Assembly (NCBI RefSeq): GCF_018398315.1
Contig: NZ_JAHBRW010000001.1
Span: 248,001 to 312,000 of the forward strand
DNA from: Chelatococcus sp. YT9
GTDB lineage: Bacteria; Pseudomonadota; Alphaproteobacteria; Rhizobiales; Beijerinckiaceae
Reading direction: 5' to 3'
Length of the DNA stretch: 64,000 nucleotides
The notes under the pieces were generated by a model that was not told the origin of the DNA, ran no database searches, and was given only the letters and a program-made list of their open reading frames with translations. This document shows positions 35,024 to 43,392 of the stretch, piece by piece (within the stretch, counting starts at the first letter, position 1; each line of letters opens with the position of its first letter). The translations under genes were made by a program, and so were the position numbers.

Positions 35024-35919
35024 GAGCGCGCCTCCGTCTGTCCGCGCCCTTCCAGGACCCGGCCGTAGACGAGCGCCAGGACCAGCACGAAAACGAGCAG
35101 GATGGACGACAGCGCCGCGGCGAAGGGCCAGTTCAAAAGCTCGATGGTCTGCTCATAGATCGCCGTCGACATCACATGCGCCCGCGCGCCGCCGACCAGG
35201 CTCGGCGTGGCGAAAGTGCTGATGGCCAGCGAGAAGACGAGAAGAGATCCCGCCAGAATGCCGCCTCGCGCAAGGCGGAGTGTCACAAGCCAAAGTGCTA
35301 GCGAGGGCTTGGCGCCGAGACTCATGGCCGCGAGTTCGAGGTCGCGATCAATGGAGCGGAACACGCCGTAGAGCGTCAGCACCATCAGCGGCAGAAGAAC
35401 CTGCGCCAGCGCGATGACCACGCCGCTCATGCTGTACATGAGCTGGAACGGCGGCGAGGCAAGCCCCAGCGCCACGACCAGCTTGCTGATGAGGCCATCC
35501 CTGAAGAACAGCACCATCCAGCCGAAGGAACGCACGACAGCGCTGACGAGCAGCGGAAAGGTGGTGATGACCAGCAGAAAGCCCGCCCAGCGGGATTGCA
35601 TCCGCGCCAGAAGATAAGCGACCGGCAGCCCGAGAACGAGTGTAATGACAGTCGTTATCACGCCAAGGAACAGCGTCCGCCCCAGCAACTCCCAGTAATA
35701 GCTGTCACCGAGAAAACGTTGATAATGCGCGATCGACCATTGATTGCCATCGACGAAGCTCGTTGCCAGCAGCGAGAGCTGCGGCCAAATGAACAGGATG
35801 GCGTAAATGATGAAGCACGGCGCGAATAGAAGAACGGGCACGTAAGGAATGAGGCGCGGCGACGAGGCCGCCGCGCCATGCGTGCCCGGCGCGTCGAGGA
35901 CCGGGCGGACCGCGGTCAC
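35020..35919 (-). CDS. ABC transporter permease, PotB type (299 aa)
   Basis: Inner-membrane permease with about six segments (VLLFAPCFIIYAILFIWPQL at the first) and EAA-loop ELAAMSLGAKPSLALWLVTL. GTG at 35919 overlaps the stop of the binding-protein gene (GTGA); a start at 35940 is possible and would overlap by 25 bp. The last twenty codons are duplicated in the 25-codon frame that follows. Confidence 0.9.
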   Translation of the reverse strand: MTAVRPVLDAPGTHGAAASSPRLIPYVPVLLFAPCFIIYAILFIWPQLSLLATSFVDGNQWSIAHYQRFLGDSYYWELLGRTLFLGVITTVITLVLGLPVAYLLARMQSRWAGFLLVITTFPLLVSAVVRSFGWMVLFFRDGLISKLVVALGLASPPFQLMYSMSGVVIALAQVLLPLMVLTLYGVFRSIDRDLELAAMSLGAKPSLALWLVTLRLARGGILAGSLLVFSLAISTFATPSLVGGARAHVMSTAIYEQTIELLNWPFAAALSSILLVFVLVLALVYGRVLEGRGQTEARS

Positions 35920-36959
35920 CGCGCGATCTCGCGGTTCCAACGCTCCGTCCAGGCAGCGCGGTTGGCGTTGATCTTCGCGCGGTCGAGCTGCGCGAGTTGC
36001 TTGACGTCCGGAACGTCCTTCGCGAGCTCCGGTGGCAGCTTCGTGTTCACGTTGGACGCGGTCCAGCGCATGCCCTCGGCAATCGCGATCTGCGCTTCCG
36101 GCTTCAGGAGATAGTCGATGGCACCGTTGGCGACGTCGGCATTCTTGGCGCCTTTGGCGATGCAGGACGTGATCGGCACGGCGGGGCTACCCTCCTGCGG
36201 GGCTGCGAAGGCCACTGGCAGACCGCTCTGCGCCGTCTTGAAGGCATTGCCGGTGTCATAGGGCATGATCCAGATATCGCCCTGGCCGAAGAGGCCCGGC
36301 AGATCGGATGCAGCCTTGAAGATCGTCTCGTTCTTCAGCTTCGCCATGGCCTCGAAGCCGGGATCGATATTGTCCTCACCACCGCCGAAGGTCCGCGCCA
36401 GCATCACGAGAAAGTCCATGCCGAAGCCATTGGTAATGGCGGGAAACGCGATGTGCCCCTTGTACTCCGGCTTGAAGAAGTCCTTGTAGCTGGTCGGCGG
36501 CGTCGAGATCTTGTCCTTGTTATAGACGATGCCCTCGGCGATCACGGCCCAGGTCACCCAGTGGCCATCGGGATCCTTGAGGCCATCCGGCACATTGGCG
36601 AGGTTCGGGACCGACTTCAGAGGCTCGGTCAGTCCCTCGCTCTTGGCCTGGGCCTCCTGCCCGCCCGAGAACTGATACATGTCGATCTGCGGGTTGCCGG
36701 CTTCCGCCTTCATGCGCGCCAGCGCCGCGGCGGACTGCATCGGGACCTGCGTGCTCTTGGCGCCCGTGGCGGCATCGAAGGGATCGAACGCCGCCTTCTG
36801 GATGATGTCCATCGTCGAGCCGCCAAAGCCCGACGACAGGAGCTGGCGTCCCTTGAAGCTGGCGTCCTGCGCCTGTGCAAAAGACGGCAGCAGCGAGCCG
36901 GCGCCGACGGCGGCAAGCGCCGCCATGAATGCGCGGCGGTCCAATTGATCCAGACTCAT
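35916..36959 (-). CDS. ABC transporter substrate-binding protein, PotD/polyamine-like (347 aa)
   Basis: A periplasmic receptor with a twin-arginine-like leader (LDRRAFMAALAAVGAGSLLP, cleavage after AQA). The mature sequence has GFGGSTMDIIQKAAFDPFDA, MYQFSGGQEAQAKSEGL, IVYNKDKISTPPTSYKDFF and WIMPYDTGNAFKTAQSGLP, matching the extracellular solute-binding family that includes PotD. It lies between an aspartoacylase-type gene and the two permeases. A homologous receptor starts the mirrored operon at 40627. Confidence 0.91.
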   Translation of the reverse strand: MSLDQLDRRAFMAALAAVGAGSLLPSFAQAQDASFKGRQLLSSGFGGSTMDIIQKAAFDPFDAATGAKSTQVPMQSAAALARMKAEAGNPQIDMYQFSGGQEAQAKSEGLTEPLKSVPNLANVPDGLKDPDGHWVTWAVIAEGIVYNKDKISTPPTSYKDFFKPEYKGHIAFPAITNGFGMDFLVMLARTFGGGEDNIDPGFEAMAKLKNETIFKAASDLPGLFGQGDIWIMPYDTGNAFKTAQSGLPVAFAAPQEGSPAVPITSCIAKGAKNADVANGAIDYLLKPEAQIAIAEGMRWTASNVNTKLPPELAKDVPDVKQLAQLDRAKINANRAAWTERWNREIAR

Positions 36960-37010
36960 GGCAAACCCCTGTGTTTTTCTATGTTGAGTATTTCAAATGA
37001 TATCGAGGCC

Positions 37011-37982
37011 TCAGGCCTCCCGCGTCCCGACGAGCTCGAAGACCTGGTCACCGTTGTAGATCGGCATGTGAGGGCGGCGGATGGAGCCGACCCAGGCACG
37101 CTCGATCGGGCAATGCACCGCCTGAACCACGTCACCATAAAGGTCCACGATATCGGCGATATGCTGGCCGCGCACGACATCGTCACCGGGGGCCACGAAC
37201 GGCAGGAACAGGCCGCCGCGGGTTGCTTTCATGTGGATGGCGTCAGCGCCGAGACGATAGCGATCGAGCTTCGGCGGCTGTCCGGGAAGCATCTTCATTT
37301 CCTTGAGGACACCGAAGATCGCCTGGGTCAGGCGAGCGATGTCCTCCTCCGTCACGCGGGCGCCTCCACCGCTCTCGACGATGAGCGCCGGCTTGCCACG
37401 CTTCGTATAGGCCGCGAAATGCGCGCCGGCCAGCGAGGGCTCGAGCGAGTTCCAGACGTTCGGGGTACCCGTCGCATAGGCCAGGCGCTCTGAGGCGGCG
37501 CCCTGCGGAGAGCCGTCATTGTGGAACAGCGTGTAATGGCAGGTGATGGTGAGATCGCCGCCGGAGTGCAGATCAAGCATCGCGTCGCCCGTGGCGAGCG
37601 AAACCTCGAGCAGCTTATGCGCGAGCTGGTAGCTGTAATGCCCCTCCGGATCGCCGGGGAACACGCGGTTGAGGTTATAACCGTCCTGGGGCGTGAGGCG
37701 GTTGTAGCCGCGGAAGCCGAGCGGATTGGCCAGCATCAGGCATGCGACCGTGCCCTTGAGCTGGTTGAGATCGACAGTTTTCAGAAAGCGCTGGATAGCG
37801 AGCGGACCAACAACCTCCGGACCGTGGATGCAGGCCTGGAGCCACAAGACAGGTCCCGGTTCAGCGCCCGATGCGATGACAACAGGCGAACGGATCGCGC
37901 CATCGGGATACTCACCAAGGTCCAGGTGCCCACGCGTGATCTTGCCACGCTCACCAATTGCTGTACCGACCGCCGTGCTCAT
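37011..37982 (-). CDS. Succinylglutamate desuccinylase/aspartoacylase family protein (323 aa)
   Basis: The first gene of a five-gene ABC operon. The zinc site reads ACIHGPEVVGP (His, Glu near residues 53-56) and MLDLHSGGDL (His near 139), with NPLGFRGYNR and GYNLNRVFPGDPEGH between. The C-terminal part (GLFLPFVAPGDDVVRGQHIA) is a lipoyl-like beta domain found in this family. It would deacylate an N-acyl amino compound; coupling with a polyamine-type importer suggests an acylated amine substrate. A paralogue lies at 22257. Both are next to ABC importers. Confidence 0.88.
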   Translation of the reverse strand: MSTAVGTAIGERGKITRGHLDLGEYPDGAIRSPVVIASGAEPGPVLWLQACIHGPEVVGPLAIQRFLKTVDLNQLKGTVACLMLANPLGFRGYNRLTPQDGYNLNRVFPGDPEGHYSYQLAHKLLEVSLATGDAMLDLHSGGDLTITCHYTLFHNDGSPQGAASERLAYATGTPNVWNSLEPSLAGAHFAAYTKRGKPALIVESGGGARVTEEDIARLTQAIFGVLKEMKMLPGQPPKLDRYRLGADAIHMKATRGGLFLPFVAPGDDVVRGQHIADIVDLYGDVVQAVHCPIERAWVGSIRRPHMPIYNGDQVFELVGTREA

Positions 37983-38146
37983 GCTGACCTGCTCACCTGG
38001 AAAGAGGAAATCACCTGATCATGCCGTTATTTCACGAGGATCAGTGCAGACGGTCACGAGGCTGTTGGGATATGCATCCCCCCTGGAACCGCCGACTCTC
38101 CTCGATTGACGATCTATCAAATCGCGATGTGTCACATGTGTCAACA

Positions 38147-38167
38147 TCGTTCGTCCAAATGGAACGA
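38147..38167 (+). promoter_or_regulatory. TCGTTC-N9-GAACGA dyad upstream of IclR gene
   Basis: TCGTTC (38147-38152) and GAACGA (38162-38167) form an inverted repeat whose centre is itself TCCA-aa-TGGA. It lies 6 bp before ATG 38174 in the divergent spacer to the operon at 37982. IclR autoregulation is plausible. Confidence 0.45.
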
Positions 38168-38173
38168 TCCGCA

Positions 38174-38938
38174 ATGAGCTCCCTCGAGAACGGTCTTAAA
38201 ATCTTGTCCCTGATCGCCGAGGACCGCACCGTGCTGCGCGTCAGCGAAGTCTGTCGCGAGCTCGACATTCCGAAGGCATCGGTATCCCGCCTCCTGCGCA
38301 CGCTGGCGGATTTTCACCTGCTGGAGCGTGATGACCGCGACAGCAGCTATGTGGCCGGTGGGCTGACGCTCGATCTCGCACGCGCGTATCTGGCGCGGCA
38401 CGGCCTGATGGATCTTGTCGAGGAGGCCGTCATCGCGCTTGTCGAGGAGTTCGGCTTCACCGGCCACGCCGGTATCGTCGTCGGCGACGAGCGCGTCCTG
38501 CTGGTCGCGCGACAGGGATCATTCCCGCTGCAACACATCGCGCCGGTGTCGGAGCGTCGACCAGCTTTCCAGTCCATCATCGGCCGTGCGATCCTGGCGC
38601 GCTCGCCCGACGCCGGCATCCTGGCACAACTGCGGTATCGAGCGCCTGACGAAATGCGCCATGGCTTCAGCGGACACCAGATACTCTCGGAAGTGCGCGA
38701 GATCCGGCGCACACGCATATCGCATTCACTGAGCCTCATGACACCCGGCATCGGCTCGGTAGGGGCGGCTGTCGCCGATCCCGGCCGTGGGGAGATCATG
38801 GGCTTTTGTCTATCCTACCCATCAGCCGCGACCGATGAAGCACTTCGCCAGCGCATGGCCGAGGCCGTCTTCCGCCATGCCAGCGCCATCGGGACAAAGC
38901 TGCGCGATCCGCACTGGACGAGTGATCCGCCGCCATGA
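38174..38938 (+). CDS. IclR family transcriptional regulator (254 aa)
   Basis: Winged helix near residues 5-65 (ENGLKILSLIAEDRTVLRVS, EVCRELDIPKASVSRLLRTL), then the effector domain (HAGIVVGDERVLLVARQGSF, GRAILARSPDAG, FCLSYPSAATD). ATG at 38174 lies directly behind a dyad that would overlap any earlier start, so earlier in-frame starts (38159, 38021) are less likely. It diverges from the deacylase/ABC operon and overlaps the LysR gene by 4 bp, a rare pairing of two regulator types in one transcript. Confidence 0.88.
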   Translation: MSSLENGLKILSLIAEDRTVLRVSEVCRELDIPKASVSRLLRTLADFHLLERDDRDSSYVAGGLTLDLARAYLARHGLMDLVEEAVIALVEEFGFTGHAGIVVGDERVLLVARQGSFPLQHIAPVSERRPAFQSIIGRAILARSPDAGILAQLRYRAPDEMRHGFSGHQILSEVREIRRTRISHSLSLMTPGIGSVGAAVADPGRGEIMGFCLSYPSAATDEALRQRMAEAVFRHASAIGTKLRDPHWTSDPPP

Positions 38939-39849
38939 AACTGGCCAACTTCGAGACGTTCGTTCTCCTCTCGCGGCTACGCCACTTCGGCCGTACCGCC
39001 GACCAGCTCCACACGACCCAGCCTGCCATCTCCTCGCGCATTGCAGCGCTCGAGCAAGAGCTTGGCGTCCGCCTCATCGAACGGGAAGGACGCAAGTTCC
39101 ATCTCACGCCCGCCGGACATGCGGCGTTGCCGGTCATTGAGAAGCTACTCGCCGACTACGAGCGTCTCAAAGCCGGCTTCGCCGACCCCGATCAATTCGC
39201 TGTGACACTGCGCATTGGCGCGATCGATGCGATCGTGCAAACCTGGCTGCCAAGCTTCTATCAAAAACTGCGTGACGCCTTCCCCCGCGCCCAGATCGAC
39301 ATCATCGTCGATACAACGACCAATCTGCTCTCTGGCATGCGCGACGGCGAGATCGACCTGAATTTCTGCCTCGATCCCGTCCTGGAGGAGGGCTATCGCA
39401 GCTTTGTCGTTTGCACCTATTCCATGTCCTGGGTTGCCAGTCCGAAGCTCGCCCAGCCGGGCCGCGTCTATTCGGTGGCCGAGCTCGGCGCCATGCCGCT
39501 CATCACCTTTCAGCGGCACACACCGCCCTATCGGACGATTGCCCCTTATTTTCAGGACGAGAGCGTGCTCGCCTCACAATTGTCCTTCTCGAACTCGCTT
39601 CCGGCCATGATCCGGCTCGCGATCGATGGGTTCGGAGTCGCCGCCGTTCCCACGCTCTGTGTGGCCCGCGACATCGAGGCCGGCCTGCTTGTCGACATGG
39701 ATGTCGTCAAGCCCCTTCCACCGATGCAGTTTATCGCGAACTATCATCCCGCCCCCGGCAGCGTGTTGATCGAGCGCGTGGTTTCCCTTGCGAAGGAAAC
39801 GGTTTCAGAATTCTGCTCATCGATCGATCCAACGAAAGCCTGGGCATAA
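38935..39849 (+). CDS. LysR family transcriptional regulator (304 aa)
   Basis: N-terminal HTH (FGRTADQLHTTQPAISSRIA, ALEQELGVRLIEREGRKF) and periplasmic-binding-like effector domain (LRIGAIDAIVQTWLPSFYQK, GEIDLNFCLDPV, IDGFGVAAVPTLC). Length is standard. The start codon overlaps the IclR stop (ATGA). It precedes the DUF3830 gene and a polyamine-type importer that it may activate; 143 bp separate it from DUF3830. Confidence 0.91.
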   Translation: MKLANFETFVLLSRLRHFGRTADQLHTTQPAISSRIAALEQELGVRLIEREGRKFHLTPAGHAALPVIEKLLADYERLKAGFADPDQFAVTLRIGAIDAIVQTWLPSFYQKLRDAFPRAQIDIIVDTTTNLLSGMRDGEIDLNFCLDPVLEEGYRSFVVCTYSMSWVASPKLAQPGRVYSVAELGAMPLITFQRHTPPYRTIAPYFQDESVLASQLSFSNSLPAMIRLAIDGFGVAAVPTLCVARDIEAGLLVDMDVVKPLPPMQFIANYHPAPGSVLIERVVSLAKETVSEFCSSIDPTKAWA

Positions 39850-39992
39850 TTTCTGGAATTTTCATTAATAAATTTTATCGATGGAATAGAGAACAACGAT
39901 TGGACAGGCCGCTCGGCCCGGCGCAATTTTAGTATCCAGTTAACGATTGCGGCCGTCGCGGATGATACGGTCGTGGCACTGGGAGCCCTTTC

Positions 39993-40472
39993 ATGGCATC
40001 GAAGCGTTTCTACCTGACCTTTGTCGAAAAGAATGTCCGCGGCATCATCGAGCCCTATTGGGACAACGCGCCGGTGACCTGCGAGACGATCTGGAACGCG
40101 CTCGCCAAACCCATCCGCGTGCCTGCCTCCCATGCGATGTTCGCTGGTCCCGAGATCATGACCGGCCTGCCGAAGGAAGCGCAGAACTTCGACCCGCGCG
40201 GTGTTCCCGCCGAGAACCAGACCTGCTTCCCTATCGCGGGCGAATGCTTGTGGTTCTATCAAGCGCCTAACCTGATGAAGGGCCTGACCGACGAGTTCTG
40301 GGAAATCGGTATGTTCTATGACAACGGGGGCCGCATTTTCGGACCGCTCGGCTGGACGCCCTGCAATATCTTCGGCCGCATGACCGAGGGCCTCGAGGAA
40401 GTTGCCGAGGCTTGCCGCTCGATCCGTGTGGAAGGCATCAAGACCGTCGAGATAGGCCGTCTCGAAGGCTGA
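39993..40472 (+). CDS. DUF3830 family protein (159 aa)
   Basis: A small soluble protein of the cyclophilin-like DUF3830 family: APVTCETIWNALAKPIRVPA, SHAMFAGPEIMTGLP, PAENQTCFPIAGECLWFYQA and WEIGMFYDNGGRIFGPLGW. Its biochemical role is not known. Family members are repeatedly found beside ABC importers and amidohydrolase genes, as here (154 bp before a binding-protein gene), so a part in handling the imported compound is inferred. Confidence 0.82.
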   Translation: MASKRFYLTFVEKNVRGIIEPYWDNAPVTCETIWNALAKPIRVPASHAMFAGPEIMTGLPKEAQNFDPRGVPAENQTCFPIAGECLWFYQAPNLMKGLTDEFWEIGMFYDNGGRIFGPLGWTPCNIFGRMTEGLEEVAEACRSIRVEGIKTVEIGRLEG

Positions 40473-40626
40473 GGCTGACAACTGCATCTGGAAGCCGGGA
40501 GCGACGAGATTTCGCTCCCGAGCCATCTGAAGACCTTCCGATCCCAACACCGAGCGATTTTCCTGTTGGGGTGGCTCCACGCCATGCACATCTTGCCTGA
40601 ACGATAAACGAGAGGGGATCTCATCG

Positions 40627-41685
40627 ATGTCAAAGATTGTAGCGACGAGACGGGTTGTCCTGAATGTGGGCCTGGGCCTCACCATGGCATTGGCTGTGAG
40701 CGGTGTGATTTCTCCGGCCGCGGCGCGCGAGAAACTCGTCATCAACTCATACGGGGGCGCCTACGAGCAGATCCATCGCAAGCTCGTGATCGAGCCGTTC
40801 TCGAAGAAATACGACGTCGACGTCCAGGTCATCACGGCCTACTCGGCCGACGCCTTGGCGCAGTTGCGAGCCCAGAAGGCCGCGCCGCAGTTCGATGTCA
40901 TCCATTTTTCCGGCGGTCAGGAAGTCGTCGCGGCGCGTGAAGGCCTGATCGCGCCGATCAAGCCGGACGAACTCACGAACGCCAAGGACCTTTATCCCTT
41001 CGCCATCGAAGGGCTGTCCCGTGGCGAAGGCCCGGTCCATGCGGTGGCCGCCATCGGCCTTCTCTACAACAAGGAAAAGGCCAAGAAACCGGAGAAATGG
41101 GCCGACCTCTGGAACGCGGATTACAAGGACCACGTCGTCCTGACGGACCTGTCGAACAGCTACGGCCTCCTTGGCTTCCTGATGATCAACAAGGTCAAAG
41201 GCGGTGACCTGACCAAGGTTGACCCGGGCTTCGATGCCGTGAAGACGCTGCTCGACAGCGCGGTTGTCGTCGCGACTTCGCCGGAGATGCAACAGAACTT
41301 CGCGCAGAACGACGCGTGGATCGCGCCTTACGCACAGGACTATGCCTATACGCTCCGCAAGGCAGGCCTGCCGATCGAATTCGTGCAAGGCGCGGAAGGA
41401 ACGCCGGCGGTCTATCTCACCGCCAATCTGGTCGCCAACCGCCCGAACCAGGACCTTGCGAAAAAATTTATTGATTTCTCCCTGTCGGCGGAAGTCCAGG
41501 CGGGTTGGGCGCAGGAATTGCGCTACTCACCGACCAATAAAGCCACGAAGCTCGACGAGACAGTGTCTAAGGAAGTGGTCTATGGGCCGGACGCGGTCGC
41601 CGGTCTCGTCCGCTTCGATCCCGTCGCGGTGGATGCGAACCGCGCGGCCTTGGTCGAGCGCTGGAAGAAGTTGATTGCGAAGTAA
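40627..41685 (+). CDS. ABC transporter substrate-binding protein, polyamine-like (352 aa)
   Basis: A periplasmic receptor of the PotD-like family. The signal peptide ends SPAAA-R. The mature part starts EKLVINSYGGAYEQIHRKLV, with VIHFSGGQEVVAAREGL and WIAPYAQDYAYTLRKAGLP matching the receptor at 35916-36959. It is the first gene of a four-gene ABC operon on the plus strand. Ligand is not assigned. Confidence 0.91.
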   Translation: MSKIVATRRVVLNVGLGLTMALAVSGVISPAAAREKLVINSYGGAYEQIHRKLVIEPFSKKYDVDVQVITAYSADALAQLRAQKAAPQFDVIHFSGGQEVVAAREGLIAPIKPDELTNAKDLYPFAIEGLSRGEGPVHAVAAIGLLYNKEKAKKPEKWADLWNADYKDHVVLTDLSNSYGLLGFLMINKVKGGDLTKVDPGFDAVKTLLDSAVVVATSPEMQQNFAQNDAWIAPYAQDYAYTLRKAGLPIEFVQGAEGTPAVYLTANLVANRPNQDLAKKFIDFSLSAEVQAGWAQELRYSPTNKATKLDETVSKEVVYGPDAVAGLVRFDPVAVDANRAALVERWKKLIAK

Positions 41686-41686
41686 T

Positions 41687-42595
41687 GTGGACCGCCGCGT
41701 GAGTCCGTCCACAGACAACGGAGTTGTCGACACGCCGCCCCTCCCCCCTCAAGGCGTGTCGACACGCGTCCTCGGCGGTATCGCCGAGGACGCTACTCTC
41801 TCCGCGCCAGGTGTCTTCCTCATCCTCCTCGCCTTCATCCTGCCCATCGGGCAGATGCTGCTGTTGAGCCTTGAGAATACCACCGGCGGCCTGACGGTGG
41901 AGCATTTCACCCGTTTCCTGGGCGATGGCTATTATCTCGGCATCGTCTGGCGCACCCTGCGCCTGTCGCTTCTCATCACCGTCATTGCCGCCGTCATCGG
42001 CTTTCCGCTCGCCTATGTCATGGCGCATGTCGGGCCGCGACTGAGACTGTGGCTCATTATCCTCGTCATCCTGCCGCTGATGACCAGCGTCGTGGTCCGC
42101 ACTTTCGGCTGGATGGTGCTGCTCGGGCGCGGTGGGCTCATCCCCTTCACGCTCTGGAAGCTCGGCTTCGTCAATCGCAATTTCACCCTGATGCAGACGG
42201 AGAGCGCAATCGTCATCGGCATGGTTCAGGTCCTCCTGCCCTTCATGACGCTCTCCGTGCTCGGCGTCGTCATGAAGGTCGACCGGCGGCTGGAAGAAGC
42301 GGCGCGCACCATGGGCGCGAGCTTCCTCGCGACGCTGCGCACGGTGGTTCTGCCTCTCGCGATGCCCGGCATTGTCGCCGGCTCCCTGCTCGTCTTCACC
42401 CTGTCGGTCAGTTCCTTCATCACGCCCTCGCTGCTGGGCGGCGTGCGCCTGCCGGTTGTAGCCGGCTCGATCTACGAGGCCGCGACGAAGACGCTGGAAT
42501 GGAACTTCGCAGCCGCGCAGTCGGTCATCCTCCTCATTGGCGTGTTCCTCGTGCTCCTGCCTTATCTCAAGCTGACGGGACGCCGGCATGGTTAG
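41687..42595 (+). CDS. ABC transporter permease, PotB type (302 aa)
   Basis: Six-segment permease with EAA-loop EEAARTMGASFLATLRTVVL and SVSSFITPSLLGG typical of PotB. Its likely start is GTG at 41687, 1 bp behind the receptor's stop codon; GTG at 41699 is possible. It overlaps the next permease by 8 bp. Confidence 0.9.
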   Translation: MDRRVSPSTDNGVVDTPPLPPQGVSTRVLGGIAEDATLSAPGVFLILLAFILPIGQMLLLSLENTTGGLTVEHFTRFLGDGYYLGIVWRTLRLSLLITVIAAVIGFPLAYVMAHVGPRLRLWLIILVILPLMTSVVVRTFGWMVLLGRGGLIPFTLWKLGFVNRNFTLMQTESAIVIGMVQVLLPFMTLSVLGVVMKVDRRLEEAARTMGASFLATLRTVVLPLAMPGIVAGSLLVFTLSVSSFITPSLLGGVRLPVVAGSIYEAATKTLEWNFAAAQSVILLIGVFLVLLPYLKLTGRRHG

Positions 42596-43391
42596 AGCCG
42601 TCCCGACCACCGTGCGCATCACGGCGTTTCTCTTCGTCGTGCTGACGCTCGTCTTCGTGCTTGCGCCGCTCGTGGTGGTGGCCGGGGTATCAGTGTCGGA
42701 GAGCCAGTTCATCGCTTTTCCGCCAGCCGGCTTCAGCCTGCGCTGGTACAGCGCCATCCTGACCTCGGGCGCCTATCTCGGCGCCGCCTGGACCAGCCTG
42801 AAGCTTGCTGTTCTCGTGACGATCTGCGCCACCGTCATCGGCGCGGGCGCCGCGATCACGCTGCATCGCCGGCGTCTGCCCGGTGCGGCCTTGCTCGCCG
42901 GCCTTTTCCTGTCGCCGCTCATCCTGCCGACCATCATCTTTGCCATCGGCCTCTTGATGCTCTGGAGCGCGACCTTCGGGCCGGTGTCGTTCACGGCGCT
43001 GTGGATCGGCCACACGGTGGTCGCCTTGCCCTATGTGGTGCGGACCACGCTCGCCGTGCTCGCCGAGTCCGACCCCTTTCTGGAGGAGGCGGCCGCGACG
43101 ATGGGCGCGCGGCGCTGGCAGCGACTCGTGTTCGTGGTGCTGCCCCAGTGCCTGCCGGGGCTCGCCGCCGGCGCCTTCTTCGCGTTCAACATCTCCTTCG
43201 ACGAGGCCGTCGTGGCGCTCTTCCTGCGCACCCCTGACCTCGTGACACTCCCCATCCAGATCTACAACCAGCTCGAGTTCAGTCCCGATCCATCGGTCGC
43301 GGCCGTATCGACCCTCATGATCGGCGTGACCATTCTGCTGATCGTCGTGATCGACCGCCTGCTCGGCATTCAACGTTTTACTGGCGCCTGA
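42588..43391 (+). CDS. ABC transporter permease, PotC type (267 aa)
   Basis: Partner permease with EAA-loop EEAAATMGARRWQRLVFVVL and NISFDEAVVALFLRTPDLVT. It has six hydrophobic segments. The start codon lies inside the end of the preceding gene, so translation is coupled. The ATPase gene begins 1 bp after its stop. Confidence 0.92.
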   Translation: MVRAVPTTVRITAFLFVVLTLVFVLAPLVVVAGVSVSESQFIAFPPAGFSLRWYSAILTSGAYLGAAWTSLKLAVLVTICATVIGAGAAITLHRRRLPGAALLAGLFLSPLILPTIIFAIGLLMLWSATFGPVSFTALWIGHTVVALPYVVRTTLAVLAESDPFLEEAAATMGARRWQRLVFVVLPQCLPGLAAGAFFAFNISFDEAVVALFLRTPDLVTLPIQIYNQLEFSPDPSVAAVSTLMIGVTILLIVVIDRLLGIQRFTGA

Positions 43392-43392
43392 G

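Noticed and set aside
35997-37493. 498-residue plus-strand frame
   Set aside because: Antisense to two well-supported genes (receptor and deacylase); typical of high-GC DNA.
41567-42757. 396-residue minus-strand frame rich in Glu, Asp, His and Arg
   Set aside because: Antisense to the PotB-type permease gene; such composition is expected opposite hydrophobic coding sequence.
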